Assembly (NCBI RefSeq): GCF_026262505.1
Contig: NC_067206.1
Location: forward strand, 28,287,896-28,351,895
Direction of reading: 5' to 3'
Length of the DNA stretch: 64,000 nucleotides
Source of the DNA: Trichomonas vaginalis G3
Lineage: Eukaryota; Parabasalia; Trichomonadida; Trichomonadidae
Notes under the pieces: generated by a model
Database searches by the model: none
Seen by the model: only the letters and a program-made list of their open reading frames with translations
Told to the model about the DNA's origin: nothing
In this document: positions 38,092-49,270 of the stretch, piece by piece
How positions within the stretch are numbered: position 1 is the first letter of the stretch
Layout: the number at the start of each line of letters is the position of its first letter
Made by a program: the position numbers and the translations under genes

Positions 38092-40392
38092 TCATCTCAT
38101 TGTAGTTCCATAGTCTGCAGAAACAAAAGTAGGTTTGTTTCCATATTGGTTAGGTTCTGAATGAACTTTAAACAATGTTTCATTTCTATATGTTTTGTTG
38201 AAATTTAACCTTTTATTTTCACCGAGTTCAGCCAAAGATTGAACGTTATATGGTCGTAAGTAAAAAGGATTATTGTATTTGCGTACATTATCTTTCAGTA
38301 CTTCCATTCTATGCTGAATATTTTCATCTGATGTTGGAGTCTTTTGTATGTCGGTAAACATTTTTCGATATTCTTCTACTATGTCAGCCGAATTTTGCTT
38401 AGACTCTTGGAAAGATTCCATATTCTCCTCATACACTTGTTGAGGGTCAAGATTTTTCGGCTGTTCCAAATCTTCATCTAGTTCTGTGAAGTTAGTTTCC
38501 AAAGGAGGGACTTGTTCGTTTCCTTCAGGCTCTTCTAGCTGTTGTTGCTGAACTATTTCTTCCGTGTCTGGTTGTATCTGAACTTCTTCCTGTGGAGTTT
38601 CTTGTACCTCATCTGCTGGCATTTCATATATTCCGAGACCGTTTTTAACAAGTTCCCTCTCTAAGTCATCCGGACTCATAAACCTTTCTTCTTTCGTTCC
38701 GTCTCTATTTTTTACGCGTTTCATGAAGAGAGTTGAATTATCATTTAGCTCTGACATCAAATATCTCGGAGTAAATTCATCCATGTCATTTGGATGATAT
38801 GCTATTAAATCATATCCCTTAGCGAGCTTGTATTTTCCAGGTTTGAGATTATATCCGATTTGATGCTGAACCATAAAGCTAAATAGGTTCGGGTCAGTAT
38901 TTCCTTCCTTGAACTTTCTAATAGCTTCTTTATATCTGTCACTAAAGTCAAGAGTATCTGGGTAACCATAATCTTCCTTAAGCATTTTTAAGAATTCTTG
39001 GTTTCCTTTTTCTCTACTTCTTTTATGTCTTTGCTCTGTTTGTGGTTGCTGTGCTGGTTGTGGAGGTGGTTGTTGTGTTGGTTGTTGTTGTGGTGCTGGA
39101 TTTTGAACTGTTGGTTGTTGTGTTGGTTTTGGTGCATGCCTGTGTCTGTGTCCATGTGACGATGTAAATGTTTTAGGTAGTCCTGGTGCAGGTGCTTCTC
39201 TTGGAGGGTTTGGTGGTATATAAGTTCCACCAGCTGGCACATATGTTCCATCTGCAGCATAATGTCCTACTTGACTTTTCGTTTTTAAGAAAGCATTTAC
39301 TAGGTCTGTTTTGGTCTGTTGTAACTCTTTTTCTTGACTTTCCACAACAGCTGCTCTAACGGCGTCATAGGCACTTTGAACTGCCTGTCTCGTTGCTGCA
39401 TCTGTTATTTTCGTCATATTTTGTGCTACTTCTCTTAACTCTTTGTCGAAACCTTCAGACTTCAGTTTCTTTCCAGATGAGAAGTCGTTCACTAGTTTCA
39501 CCTTACTATGAAGAGCTTCGAAGGCATTCTTAAAGTCAGCATTCATTAAAGCTTCATTTGAACTGTCTTCATCCGCTTGTATTTTTGTCCTTATTGACCC
39601 TATAAGTTGGGCTGCTTTGGCGTTGGCTTGGGCATCTAACCAGTCATTATTAGCTTTTATATATTCTGCGCTTTTCATTGCCTTTTGCATGGCTGCGTCG
39701 TTATTTTTACTTTCTTGTGCTAAGTTTTCATACTGTACGGTTTGGTTTTGCAACTGTAAAAGTTTTTCTGCCTTTACATTTGCTTCAACTTCTTTTTTAT
39801 ACTCATCGCTATCCATATATGTCTTCATGGCTTTTTGTTTTATCTCTTCATCTTTCAGTACTTTATATTGAGTAGTATGGTTTTTCAAATTTATAACATC
39901 TTGTTCCATTTTTGCTACTTCTGCTGCTTTTTCTGACACTTTTTTCGCATATTCCTCTGTACTTAGTTCTTTCAGTTGTTCTTCTTTCTTCTTTTTCTCT
40001 ACGTTTAACTCATTGAGTTTCTTTGTGTGTCTGTCATATTCTAGTTTCTTTTCATTTTCATTTATTTGTTTCTGTATGTCTATGTTTGACTTTTTGACAT
40101 CTGTTATTTGATTTTTGAGTGAACTCAAATTCATTTGACTTTGAGGGTTATAAGCTGTTCCGTCTGCAGCTCCACCATAGCCTGCCATTTTCGCTAAAAG
40201 TGCCGCTCTTAAACCTCCACTCTGTGCACCAATAACTCGGTTTAAAAGCATAGGGTTGCTTGACATTTGTTGCAACATAGTGGGGTCATTCATCATTTGT
40301 TGTTGCAACTGTTGTTGTGGTGTCAGTTTTACTATTGGATGTTTCAATGCTCCCTTCCTCTTACGTATATTCTTACGTAGCTTACGTGGCAT
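38092..40392 (-). CDS. Large coiled-coil, Gln/Pro-rich protein, 766 residues (unit 2)
   Basis: Not recognised. Order: very basic N-terminus (MPRKLRKNIRKRKGALKHP), Gln/Met-rich patch, long coiled coil at about residues 85-350, Gly/Pro linker, His/Gln/Pro low-complexity segment (about 405-460), then a folded C-terminal part with acidic Gln-rich stretches. The basic head plus long rod suggests a DNA-organising core or scaffold protein of the particle. This is inference. It is the longest structural-type gene of the unit. Confidence 0.6.
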   Translation of the reverse strand: MPRKLRKNIRKRKGALKHPIVKLTPQQQLQQQMMNDPTMLQQMSSNPMLLNRVIGAQSGGLRAALLAKMAGYGGAADGTAYNPQSQMNLSSLKNQITDVKKSNIDIQKQINENEKKLEYDRHTKKLNELNVEKKKKEEQLKELSTEEYAKKVSEKAAEVAKMEQDVINLKNHTTQYKVLKDEEIKQKAMKTYMDSDEYKKEVEANVKAEKLLQLQNQTVQYENLAQESKNNDAAMQKAMKSAEYIKANNDWLDAQANAKAAQLIGSIRTKIQADEDSSNEALMNADFKNAFEALHSKVKLVNDFSSGKKLKSEGFDKELREVAQNMTKITDAATRQAVQSAYDAVRAAVVESQEKELQQTKTDLVNAFLKTKSQVGHYAADGTYVPAGGTYIPPNPPREAPAPGLPKTFTSSHGHRHRHAPKPTQQPTVQNPAPQQQPTQQPPPQPAQQPQTEQRHKRSREKGNQEFLKMLKEDYGYPDTLDFSDRYKEAIRKFKEGNTDPNLFSFMVQHQIGYNLKPGKYKLAKGYDLIAYHPNDMDEFTPRYLMSELNDNSTLFMKRVKNRDGTKEERFMSPDDLERELVKNGLGIYEMPADEVQETPQEEVQIQPDTEEIVQQQQLEEPEGNEQVPPLETNFTELDEDLEQPKNLDPQQVYEENMESFQESKQNSADIVEEYRKMFTDIQKTPTSDENIQHRMEVLKDNVRKYNNPFYLRPYNVQSLAELGENKRLNFNKTYRNETLFKVHSEPNQYGNKPTFVSADYGTTMR

Positions 40393-40785
40393 TTTAAGTG
40401 AAGTTAAAAAGCGGTTTTTGACAGATGTTTATATGACACTTTTTGTTCAGCTCAAAAAACTACTTGGTCAAAGTGTTGTCGGTTTTGTAAAATATTTGTT
40501 ATATTGTTCTATAATATTTTTTAAAGTACTCAAATATATACTTTAGAAAAGTGGGTCTATCTCTATGAGCGTTGACGATAGACCATTATTTGTTCGAACA
40601 AATATATACTATCGTATGTTAAAAATATTTTGACAAGTGTAATGTTCGTGTAAAGTCCATCCAGTCAAAAGTTTGTCCGATGGTGAAAAATATGTATTTA
40701 AAAGTCAAAATGTGAAGTTATCTTCTCAAATATTTGAGATGGAACGGTTTGCCAACGGAGACTTTTCAATAAAATAAAATTATAG
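40393..40785. promoter_or_regulatory. Palindrome-rich divergent control region (unit 2)
   Basis: Same palindromes as at 11798-12191, with the 18-bp TTCGAA-centred and 16-bp AATATT-centred palindromes unchanged. The 3' inverted-repeat arm overlaps the start of the gene at 40786. Confidence 0.5.
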
Positions 40786-42072
40786 ATGGGGTCTCCGTTG
40801 ACGAAAACGGTTTATTTCAAACTTTTCTATGAGTGGTCCGAAAAAAACAGTTCATTTTTCATAATGGAAGGAAGAACAAGTGTCGCAAACAATTCGTCGA
40901 CTACCTCTGCAGTTAAAGTTCCTACAACTTATGTCTCACCATTCTCAAAACCCTTACGACCTCCTATAATACCAAAGCAACTTCCTCATACAATTGCAAA
41001 CAAATTGTCCAACAATTTGAGTTCTTCTTCTCAAAACACAACAGAAACAACTCAGCCAACAGGTCAGGCAACAACAACTATCGGAACAGAAGCATTTTCA
41101 GAAGAAGTTCATACCAATCAGACTCCAATCGAACATACAGAAACACAACCACCCGAAAATACAGAAACACATCCAATCGAACATACAGAAACACATTCTG
41201 CAATGACCACTAGGTCGCAAACACGATATATCGCCTTTAGCAAACAATTTAAGTCTCAAATTCAAGACACACAAGATAGAGACACTCCTCTTTCAGAGAA
41301 AGTTCGTAGAAAATACGCAAAGAAAAGGTTCGAATTGTTAGATAAGTTAAATGAACAGTGGGGTTCAGAAGACAATCGAGATTATAACGAGATGTTTCAA
41401 GCTGTCATGGATGCCATTCAGCCTTTTGAAAACGAAATCAAAGACCCTGGCGTACTTGTTGACATGTTTGCTTCATATTTACCTGTTACTGCCAATCTCA
41501 TAGCGTTGCAAGCTATTGACCAGTTCATTCACTTGTTTCCAAAGAACTTGCAGAAGCATTTACAAGAAGTTAAAATTGCTGAATTTGTCCGTATATATCC
41601 AAATTCATACAATTATTTGGAAGAATTGAATGAACATGGTGAAAGGTCATTCTATTTATATTTCTACACAAAAGACAACCAGTCAAAACGACTATACTGC
41701 ATTGAACCTATGCCTCAATTCTTAGACAATTTCCACGTTATAACAACTGTTGCTTTAGATATTCCTGCCAGAGTTCCATATGGAGGAACAGTAACCATCT
41801 CAAGCTTTCCCAAGGACTATAAAGGAAAGCCTCTCACAATTGCAAAATTCACACACAGCAGTTGCCAATTTGTTCAAGATGTCGAGTTCCATTTCCTCAA
41901 CAATACGACTTTCATCATAGAGACTCCTCAAGAAGGTATATACAAAGTTTTCATCGCAGGATTTGTTGCTCCCAATGGCGAAGAAGAAGAAGAAGTCGAA
42001 GAAATCCTCACCTCAGAGAGCGAAGAAGAAGAAAATTTCCAAGACATTCAAGATTCAGAATATACCGAATAA
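40786..42072 (+). CDS. Unknown Thr-rich protein with acidic tail, 428 residues (unit 2)
   Basis: Not recognised. Residues 27-165 are a Ser/Thr/Pro/Gln-rich disordered stretch with a short repeat of the type HTETxP. Residues 170-400 look folded, with strand-rich SFYLYFYTKDNQSKRLYCI and YKVFIAGFVAPNG. The end is strongly acidic. An alternative start at 40864 (MEGRTSVANN) would free the upstream inverted repeat from the coding region. Confidence 0.55.
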   Translation: MGSPLTKTVYFKLFYEWSEKNSSFFIMEGRTSVANNSSTTSAVKVPTTYVSPFSKPLRPPIIPKQLPHTIANKLSNNLSSSSQNTTETTQPTGQATTTIGTEAFSEEVHTNQTPIEHTETQPPENTETHPIEHTETHSAMTTRSQTRYIAFSKQFKSQIQDTQDRDTPLSEKVRRKYAKKRFELLDKLNEQWGSEDNRDYNEMFQAVMDAIQPFENEIKDPGVLVDMFASYLPVTANLIALQAIDQFIHLFPKNLQKHLQEVKIAEFVRIYPNSYNYLEELNEHGERSFYLYFYTKDNQSKRLYCIEPMPQFLDNFHVITTVALDIPARVPYGGTVTISSFPKDYKGKPLTIAKFTHSSCQFVQDVEFHFLNNTTFIIETPQEGIYKVFIAGFVAPNGEEEEEVEEILTSESEEEENFQDIQDSEYTE

Positions 42073-42395
42073 AAAAAAACAATTTAAGACTAAAAATTTA
42101 ATTTTATTATAATATTTTTATTTTTTTCATCTGGTCTTTGTATCATTCCTCCTCTAGTTTCTCCGGGGCTAGAAGGGGCGCAGCCCCTGGAAGCCCCACG
42201 CACCTGACCTATATCCAAAATAAAAAAAAATTAATTTCATGTCCGCAAGACTTCAACTAGAAAAATAAATACATTATATTATAACAAATCTATATCAAGC
42301 ATTAAAAAATCATACTTCATTGCATTCAATTTGTCTGGCAAATGATGTCAGAAGTTCTCAAAATTGTGAGAATCATAATTAATTTACCATCTACG

Positions 42396-43313
42396 TTAAT
42401 TGAACATTTCATTTGTACAGATTGTAATATTACGAGTATCGCGCCATAAAAGAGGCTTTTCTTTGTATGTTTTATAAAAGCAATCCCAAAGTTTGTATGG
42501 AGCTTGCGTTCTGTTGCATTTTTGGTTATATGGTTTACACTTCGCACGATAGAAATGAAAGATTTTGGTGTTATTCCCAAACTTTCTGAAATCAAATTCG
42601 TTATATTTTTGAGGGAAAACTATTCTTGAGTCTATAAACATTTTGTTTAATACTCTTTGATCATTGTACCAACGGCCCATGTGTCCATTGAGCCATTTCA
42701 AGTATTCAATGGATTTATTCAGAATATTATCATTTATGTACTTAAAATTATTGAATACCATAACACCGGCGTTAAAGTAATTTTTGAATCCTTCAAATCT
42801 TCTTGCAAAATCAAAAACTACGATTGCAGATTGGTTGTTGAAATCATGGAAGTACATATCTTTAATATCTTGTACTACAATTGCATCTCCATCTAATTGT
42901 AAGAATCTTTCCATTTCAGGATGCGCATTAGGAAAAACAATTCGAATATAAGTGTCGTACCCAACTATCCATATTCTTTTAGTCAAGTACCGTGTTTGGT
43001 ATGTTTCGAAATAGAATTTTGTATTAAGGATTGGGCGTTCTGCAAAATGAGTTTTATATTTTGGTAATAAATCTGCATTGACAGTTGTAATATAAAAGGA
43101 AATATGTTGATCTGGATGTGCATTGACTACGGCGTATATAGCTGGTCCAAGATTGAAAAGGTCTCCTGACCATGACAATAAAACATTCATGTTACTGTGG
43201 AATTCTCCATTATACGTGATACCGCCAATAGTTGAAAACAAAACGATGATAAATACTGATTCAATGACTAATATATATATGGAAGATTTTTGAAATATAA
43301 AACCAAAACTCAT
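42396..43313 (-). CDS. GT8-family glycosyltransferase (unit 2)
   Basis: Copy of the gene at 13793, with the same 305-residue product. The reading frame is intact in both units, unlike most large genes of unit 1. Confidence 0.75.
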   Translation of the reverse strand: MSFGFIFQKSSIYILVIESVFIIVLFSTIGGITYNGEFHSNMNVLLSWSGDLFNLGPAIYAVVNAHPDQHISFYITTVNADLLPKYKTHFAERPILNTKFYFETYQTRYLTKRIWIVGYDTYIRIVFPNAHPEMERFLQLDGDAIVVQDIKDMYFHDFNNQSAIVVFDFARRFEGFKNYFNAGVMVFNNFKYINDNILNKSIEYLKWLNGHMGRWYNDQRVLNKMFIDSRIVFPQKYNEFDFRKFGNNTKIFHFYRAKCKPYNQKCNRTQAPYKLWDCFYKTYKEKPLLWRDTRNITICTNEMFN

Positions 43314-43801
43314 TTAACCCTTGACGTCAAATTTTTGTGGCTCGCCAAGCTCTGTTTTAGCTTGATTTTCATAACACAATAAGATCTCTATATTGATATG
43401 TTATCTCGAAATCAAATGAAAGTCATGTTTCATATTCATTTTTACTATTCTTTAAATTCTGAGTATAATGAACTTCGTTTTTGTCGATGTCTTTTTATAT
43501 CTCACCCTGTATCTTTTCTTTTTAGTAACTCAAACATGGTATAATCCTCTGTTGTCATATGTGTGTCAAAAAAGTGTTTGCTATAAAAGGGAAAGTACCG
43601 ACAAATAACCGTTTTTCGCTGTCAGATTGATTTTTTATCAAAATATTGTGTATGCTATTTATTTGGAACTACAATAGCGAAAGTAAAATATATTGATATT
43701 GCCTGTTGAAATGATAAAGTAAATAGCATGAATATTCCTGAGATAATCATAAATATAAAAAACGATAATTGGTGTTTGGTCGGACGATAACCTTAAAAGA
43801 T

Positions 43802-44707
43802 ATGAGTTATGCTCTGGTTAAATTATGGACAAATTTTGGATCAATAACATTTTTATCCTTGCTATGTATATTCTTTTCAGTCATTTTTGGTACTTCAATA
43901 ATTGAAACAAGCGGATATTCACAAGTTATTGGCCCTGGATTATCAAATCTTAAACCTGATCGAGAATTAAGTAAAGACAAATACTCAATCATATACCTAA
44001 GTAGTTTCCGTCGAATTCCAATTCTATCTAAAATATTAAACTCACTTTTAAAGCAAGAATCTAAGCATTGCGAAAAAATTTACATATATTGGAACGATTT
44101 CAAGCATTCAATACCGGCTCCTAATTTAACTGCATATAACATTTCAAACTCTACAGTTCCTATTGAAATAATTGATACTGAAATGAGAGAACTTGTTGCT
44201 CGATTTTTAATACCCCAAAACCTCGAGACTCAGACCATATGCAATATTGATGATGATATTTTCGTTAATTTTACAGCTTTAGACACTGCTTTTGAAGAAT
44301 TTAAACGTAGAGGCTTTCCATTGTCAGTTTTCGGAAATTACGCAACTCTTTGGAGAAAAGGAAAGTATAGCTGGAAGAGAGGCCGTGATTTCAACATTGT
44401 TCTTACTGGACTTTCCTTTATAAACGTAGATTTGTTTGAAATCTATCATTCATATAAATATAAAAGCGTAATAGACTATTCGGCTGAGAAAAACAATTGT
44501 GAAGACTTCATCATGAACTACGTAGCGTATGACGCTTTCGGGAATCGCCCTATCTATTATAATATAAAGCACCACCTTCAAAATACAATTGGGCTGTCAA
44601 GAAGGCCTTCAAACAGCAAAGCAAGAGTAGAATGCTTGAAGTTCCTCGATAAATCTTTCGATTTCGTTGAAATCACCAGAAATACTTCAGTTCCAATTCA
44701 AAAATAA
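43802..44707 (+). CDS. GT64 (exostosin/EXTL-like) glycosyltransferase (unit 2)
   Basis: 301 residues from ATG 43802. An N-terminal membrane anchor (about residues 13-32, FLSLLCIFFSVIFGTSII) makes a type II Golgi protein. The catalytic domain shows YSIIYLSSFRR, the metal-binding DDD in CNIDDDIFV, a VLTGLSFIN segment and NCEDFIMNYVA, matching the C(D/E)DxxMN motif of GT64 enzymes. These transfer N-acetylhexosamine-type sugars in animals. The acceptor here is unknown. Divergent to the GT8 gene, suggesting a joint role in surface glycan building. Confidence 0.75.
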   Translation: MSYALVKLWTNFGSITFLSLLCIFFSVIFGTSIIETSGYSQVIGPGLSNLKPDRELSKDKYSIIYLSSFRRIPILSKILNSLLKQESKHCEKIYIYWNDFKHSIPAPNLTAYNISNSTVPIEIIDTEMRELVARFLIPQNLETQTICNIDDDIFVNFTALDTAFEEFKRRGFPLSVFGNYATLWRKGKYSWKRGRDFNIVLTGLSFINVDLFEIYHSYKYKSVIDYSAEKNNCEDFIMNYVAYDAFGNRPIYYNIKHHLQNTIGLSRRPSNSKARVECLKFLDKSFDFVEITRNTSVPIQK

Positions 44708-45445
44708 TTATCTCATCAAAAAATGGCACCTTTAGAAATTTATATATGTATTTGCCTGATATAAAAACCTATCATTTATACGCTTTTGTTATTATCTCAT
44801 AGTATTTAAATGACATAAGGTTATATTAGTTGCGAGTATCTAGATATGAATGTTGTTAATAAAACATACATATAAAAGCAAAGGATCCCTTATTCACAGG
44901 GATTCATTTCTATGACATGTATGTCCTTGCAGTGTTATTATATATAACTCAACATTCATTGATGTATACATAGCACGATGGAGGTGAAATATATTGCCAC
45001 GTTGGGGTCCTATAGCTCCAATGAGGAGCTTCACTCTAAGAGATGACGATTAAATTGAATTTTGGTAAAAAAATCGAATTTATTGAGTGACTTTCTTCAA
45101 CATAATCGACAATCTCACAATGAAATATGATATTCAAATTGTGTTCGATATATATTTATAATAAAATTGAAAAATCAATTTTTTAATGGTGGATTTGAAT
45201 AATCACCGCTTTAGTTTACAACTATTCAATTTTCTGCACTTCGAGGTCTTTTTTCTCTTGATAGAATAGATATCATTCTGCATAAGCATGGCTATAACAT
45301 GACCATATCATTATCTACCTATCTGTCGTTTCAGATATCAAAAAGAAGAGATTTGATCAAAACCTTAAACATTGGAGTTTTCACTGAGAGCCCGCTGATC
45401 AAGATTTTCAAAATTGGCCCATCCGATGTTCATTTTTTATTGAAA
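44708..45445. other. Gene-free AT-rich spacer inside the cassette (unit 2)
   Basis: Nearly identical to 16103-16840, with no convincing gene or RNA. Confidence 0.4.
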
Positions 45446-45714
45446 TAAGGTCAGGTGAGTGGGGCTTCCAGGCGCGTTGCGCCCTCTAGCCCATAAGAAA
45501 TTTTGCCCAAGACCCAAGAGGAGGACCGAACCCCAGCCGACCAGCCGGTGACAAAACCAAAACCGTTGTTATTTACATCATATTAATGGTGTCATTTTTA
45601 TATCACTTTTAATATGTCACTTTTTGTGTCACTTTTCACAAATTATATATGTTTTCATGTTTTGTCACTTTTCTGTCACTTTTCGGGTAAAAACATTTTT
45701 ATTATTATATATAA

Positions 45715-46532
45715 ATGAATTTTACAAAACCACCGTTACCGTTCTTTGGAAATAAGAGTAGATGTAAAGATATTATATTGAGAGAACTTAAGAAACTACC
45801 GAATGGTCTAACATTTGTAGATTTGTTCGGTGGAAGTTTCTATATATCCCATTTGTGCCATACAATATTCCCAGACTCAAAGATTATATGCAATGACTTC
45901 GACAACTATATGTACCGTCTCAAACATATTCCAGACACAAACAATATATTGAAAGAGTTAAAAGAAAAGATACCTATAGGTAAGATGGAACGTATACCAT
46001 TAGATAAGAAAATATTGTGAGAGAGGTTTTGAAAAAAGCAGAATATATAGACTGGGATAGTATATCTGCTAGACTATTATATAGTGGTGCTATAAGAGTT
46101 CATGACATTGAAACACTTATGTCAAAAGTTTTATATCTTAACTATACAAATGTTTTCAAAGAGGACATAGAAAAATATATTGAGGGTATAGAGTTTGTGA
46201 GATGTCATTGGACAGAGTTGTATGAAAAATATAAAGACAAGGAAAATGTTTTCTTTATAGTGGACCCGCCGTTCTATAACACATGGGATTTTCAATACCA
46301 AGTAGACTGGACTTTGAGAGACTCTTTAGAAACTTTAGACGTTATACATAACCATCCATGCTTTTACTTTACATCCGATAAAAGTGGTTTGGAAACCGTT
46401 ATGAGATGGTTAGAGGACATACATGACTATGAGTTTATATATGACAAGATAGAATATGAGAGAGGTCCTATAAACTGGAGAAAGTGTCATAACAAAGAAA
46501 TTTTATTAGTAAGTAAATGTGGTTTGAAATAG
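45715..46532 (+). pseudogene. D12-class adenine methyltransferase (unit 2, broken)
   Basis: Copy of the gene at 17108, with the PxxGxK-like and DPPF motifs present. The frame is broken. Confidence 0.8.
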
Positions 46533-46648
46533 GACTACTTGTTTTAGGTTTTTTCCATTGTGTCATTTATTTATTTGACGTGGCAGAAAAGTACAGAGAA
46601 TATGAAGATGAACCAATGCCTGCAAATGTTCAGCATATGTACTCGTAA
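46517..46648 (+). CDS. 43-residue membrane micro-protein (unit 2)
   Basis: Identical to the frame at 17911, with the same overlap with the methyltransferase end. Confidence 0.5.
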   Translation: MWFEIGLLVLGFFHCVIYLFDVAEKYREYEDEPMPANVQHMYS

Positions 46649-46671
46649 GAGATATTTTTATCTAATATTAA

Positions 46672-46758
46672 ATGGACGCACAGAACTTAGCGAATGCACA
46701 GCAACCTGGACAACCAAACCCAGAGAATATTCCAAATGAAGTTAGAATACTCTCGTAA
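46672..46758 (+). CDS. 28-codon micro-ORF (unit 2)
   Basis: Identical to 18066-18152, with the same TTTTTATC start motif. Confidence 0.4.
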   Translation: MDAQNLANAQQPGQPNPENIPNEVRILS

Positions 46759-46799
46759 ACGAAAAAGATGATTTGACGCAGTCAAATCCTCTCTCTCAA

Positions 46800-47759
46800 A
46801 AAGTGGACTTTACATGGCAAATTTCAAATGCATGTAAGGTCCACTTTGATCAGTTTCAGGATGGAATTGGAGGCCATGAGGTACTGACATTGCATCAGTA
46901 TCTCATAGCCTCCAATCCCTTCAAAAAATGGGAGAAACTTTGGTCGAATAATTTAACATTCGGCCAAAGCTTCTCCCATAATTAATGAGAATGAAAGGGT
47001 AAGAGGCATATAGGGTCACTATATACCTCTTACCCTTTCATTTTCATTTGGAGGTCAACAAACCCGGAGTTAATTGCAAACAATTAACTCCAAATTTGTT
47101 TATGTTAAGGAAGGAATTGGAGGGTAAGAGGTACATAGTATGAATATGTACCTCCTACCCTGCAATTCCTTCTAGAAAGTTCCAAAACTTTGGGTTAATT
47201 GCAAACTATTAACCCAAAGTTTTGGAACTTTCAAGTGGAGATGGAAGGCTTTGGGGTATACATTAATATAATATACCTCAAAGCCTTCCATCTCCACTAC
47301 AAATGGGAGAAAGTTTGTCCGAATAGTTTAACATTCGGACAAAGTTTCTCCCATCTTTCAATGTAATTGCTACCTGTGAGGTACTGACTTGAAGTCAGTG
47401 CTTCACAGGTAGCAATATCCAAAAATTTAAAAACATTTTATCAGTTCGTTAGAGAACTAGAGCCTCCTAGGTACTGAACCAGAATCAGTGCCTAGGGGAC
47501 TCTAGTGATCTATATAAATCTGAGAAACTTTGAGGAAATTGTTCGACATTTCCTCAAAGTTTCTCAGCAATTTAGCGATGAATGTTCGTTATCGTGTAGA
47601 TATTTATAATATATACATGATAACAAACATTCCCCGCTAAAAGATGTAAAATCTTATAAGAAATAATTGCAAAAGAATAACAAATTGCAACAAATTTTAT
47701 ATGAAACTGAACCTTATGAGGTAGTGATTCAAGATCACCGCCTCATAAGATTCAGTTTC
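46800..47759. repeat. Array of 14 long hairpins (unit 2)
   Basis: Same array as 18194-19153, shifted by 28606 bp. No difference between the two was seen by eye, so the mismatches inside stems predate the unit duplication. Confidence 0.9.
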
Positions 47760-47863
47760 AATCTCAAGTATCTCAAAAGTAAGGCTCTATTTTTTGCCAT
47801 GTAAAGTGTCACTTTTCTGTCAAACAGTTTTTATCGTTTTCGTTTACAACAATACAAACTGCA

Positions 47864-48139
47864 ATGGCAAACTATGGTCAAGTGCCAACAGATGTACAAA
47901 TGCAAACTGCCATGTCAAATGACGCTGCGTTAGGTTTGCCACCATGGTATGCAAATATGAGATGGAAAGAGTTTTATACAAACCCTGAAGTGGGATATAA
48001 ACAACTTTATGCAGATGACGCGAACACAGGAGTTGACCCAGAATATGTTTTCTACCAGAGGAGAAACAGAATGTATGAGCTCCAGTTAAAGAATGCTATG
48101 GAACTCAACAGGAAACGTAAGAGACTAGGCGGACATTAG
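47864..48139 (+). CDS. Unknown 91-residue protein (unit 2)
   Basis: Identical product to the gene at 19258. Confidence 0.6.
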   Translation: MANYGQVPTDVQMQTAMSNDAALGLPPWYANMRWKEFYTNPEVGYKQLYADDANTGVDPEYVFYQRRNRMYELQLKNAMELNRKRKRLGGH

Positions 48140-48156
48140 ATTTTTACACGTAGTAA

Positions 48157-48399
48157 ATGGGTTTCTTCAGTAGTATTGGAAACTTCTTCAGAAGAGTTGG
48201 AAGAGGTATATGGAATGGAATAAAATCTGTCGGAAGAGGAGTATGGAACGGTGTCAAAAATATTGGTAAAAGAGTAGGTCAGTTCGTTGGTATTATACCT
48301 AAAGACCCTGAACCAGAAGAGCAAGCTCCTGTTATACAACAGCCTGAACCTGCACCACAGTCTAGTTGGCAACCAAATCCAACACCTCAACCGTATTAA
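48157..48399 (+). CDS. Small basic amphipathic Met-Gly protein (unit 2)
   Basis: Identical product to the gene at 19551. Confidence 0.6.
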   Translation: MGFFSSIGNFFRRVGRGIWNGIKSVGRGVWNGVKNIGKRVGQFVGIIPKDPEPEEQAPVIQQPEPAPQSSWQPNPTPQPY

Positions 48400-48403
48400 A
48401 AAA

Positions 48404-49252
48404 TTATATTTTTACCGTTCGATAGTAGTTGTATATGAAACTAAGTTCTAAGTAAAACGCGTGGTATAATGGAATTATTCTTTTTCTTCCATCTGTAGTA
48501 AACCATACTTGAAAGTCTGAAATACTTCCACTTGGTGGTTCGTATAACTTTGTAGGTTTTTCGTAAAAGTCATTTGCCAAGCATCAGAAAGAGTTTTGGG
48601 CGCCAGAAAATGAAGCATGAACTATCACAGCATCTTGGTCGAAAACATCTTTAAATAAATATGGTTCATCTCTTGCATATCGATTGTAGATATTTGCTAA
48701 AGGAGGTTCAACTTTCTGATTTAACATTCTTTGCAAATAATACCATGGCATTGCAGTAAATTCTGTATATATTTGTTCGTCTTTATTTGGATTGTCTTCG
48801 GAGATTTGAAATGACACTTGTGAATTTTGTTTGTCATATACAATTCTCACATAAAGTGTGCTATCGGTATTTGCATATTCATCAGCATATTTTGCATAAC
48901 ATGAATTTATTTTATCTTCTATATTTTTTAAAGCAGTCTCTAGAGAAGATGAGAGGTCAACTTGTATTAGCTCAATTTCTTCCCACATTTTTCGTTGCCC
49001 TTCAGATGTATAATCTATATGAAACCTTACAATAAATGGAAAACCTGTTTGAACTTGTGAGACAAACTTCATTCTACGAAAGCCAATAGCTTTTGTGACG
49101 GATGGGTCTCTTAACCATCTTAATGGGTAGTCAAAACGATAGCCTTCATGCTTTATAGTATCTATATCAACCTTTTGACCGACATTAGTAAAAAGTTCAT
49201 CTAATGGTTTAGTTGTAGCAACTCTAGAATTTTCTTTTTCTATTGGAAGCAT
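48404..49252 (-). pseudogene. Paralogue A (unit 2, broken)
   Basis: Copy of the gene at 19798. The frame is broken. The 18-bp divergent spacer to the fibre locus is retained. Confidence 0.55.
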
Positions 49253-49270
49253 ATTTTATCTATAATAAAA

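Larger units (their letters stand above)
42147..45525. mobile_element. Glycosyltransferase cassette with GC-rich inverted repeats (unit 2)
   Basis: Arms 42147-42212 and 45446-45525. Same contents as the cassette at 13545 and near-identical to it. It was therefore already present before the units duplicated. Confidence 0.65.
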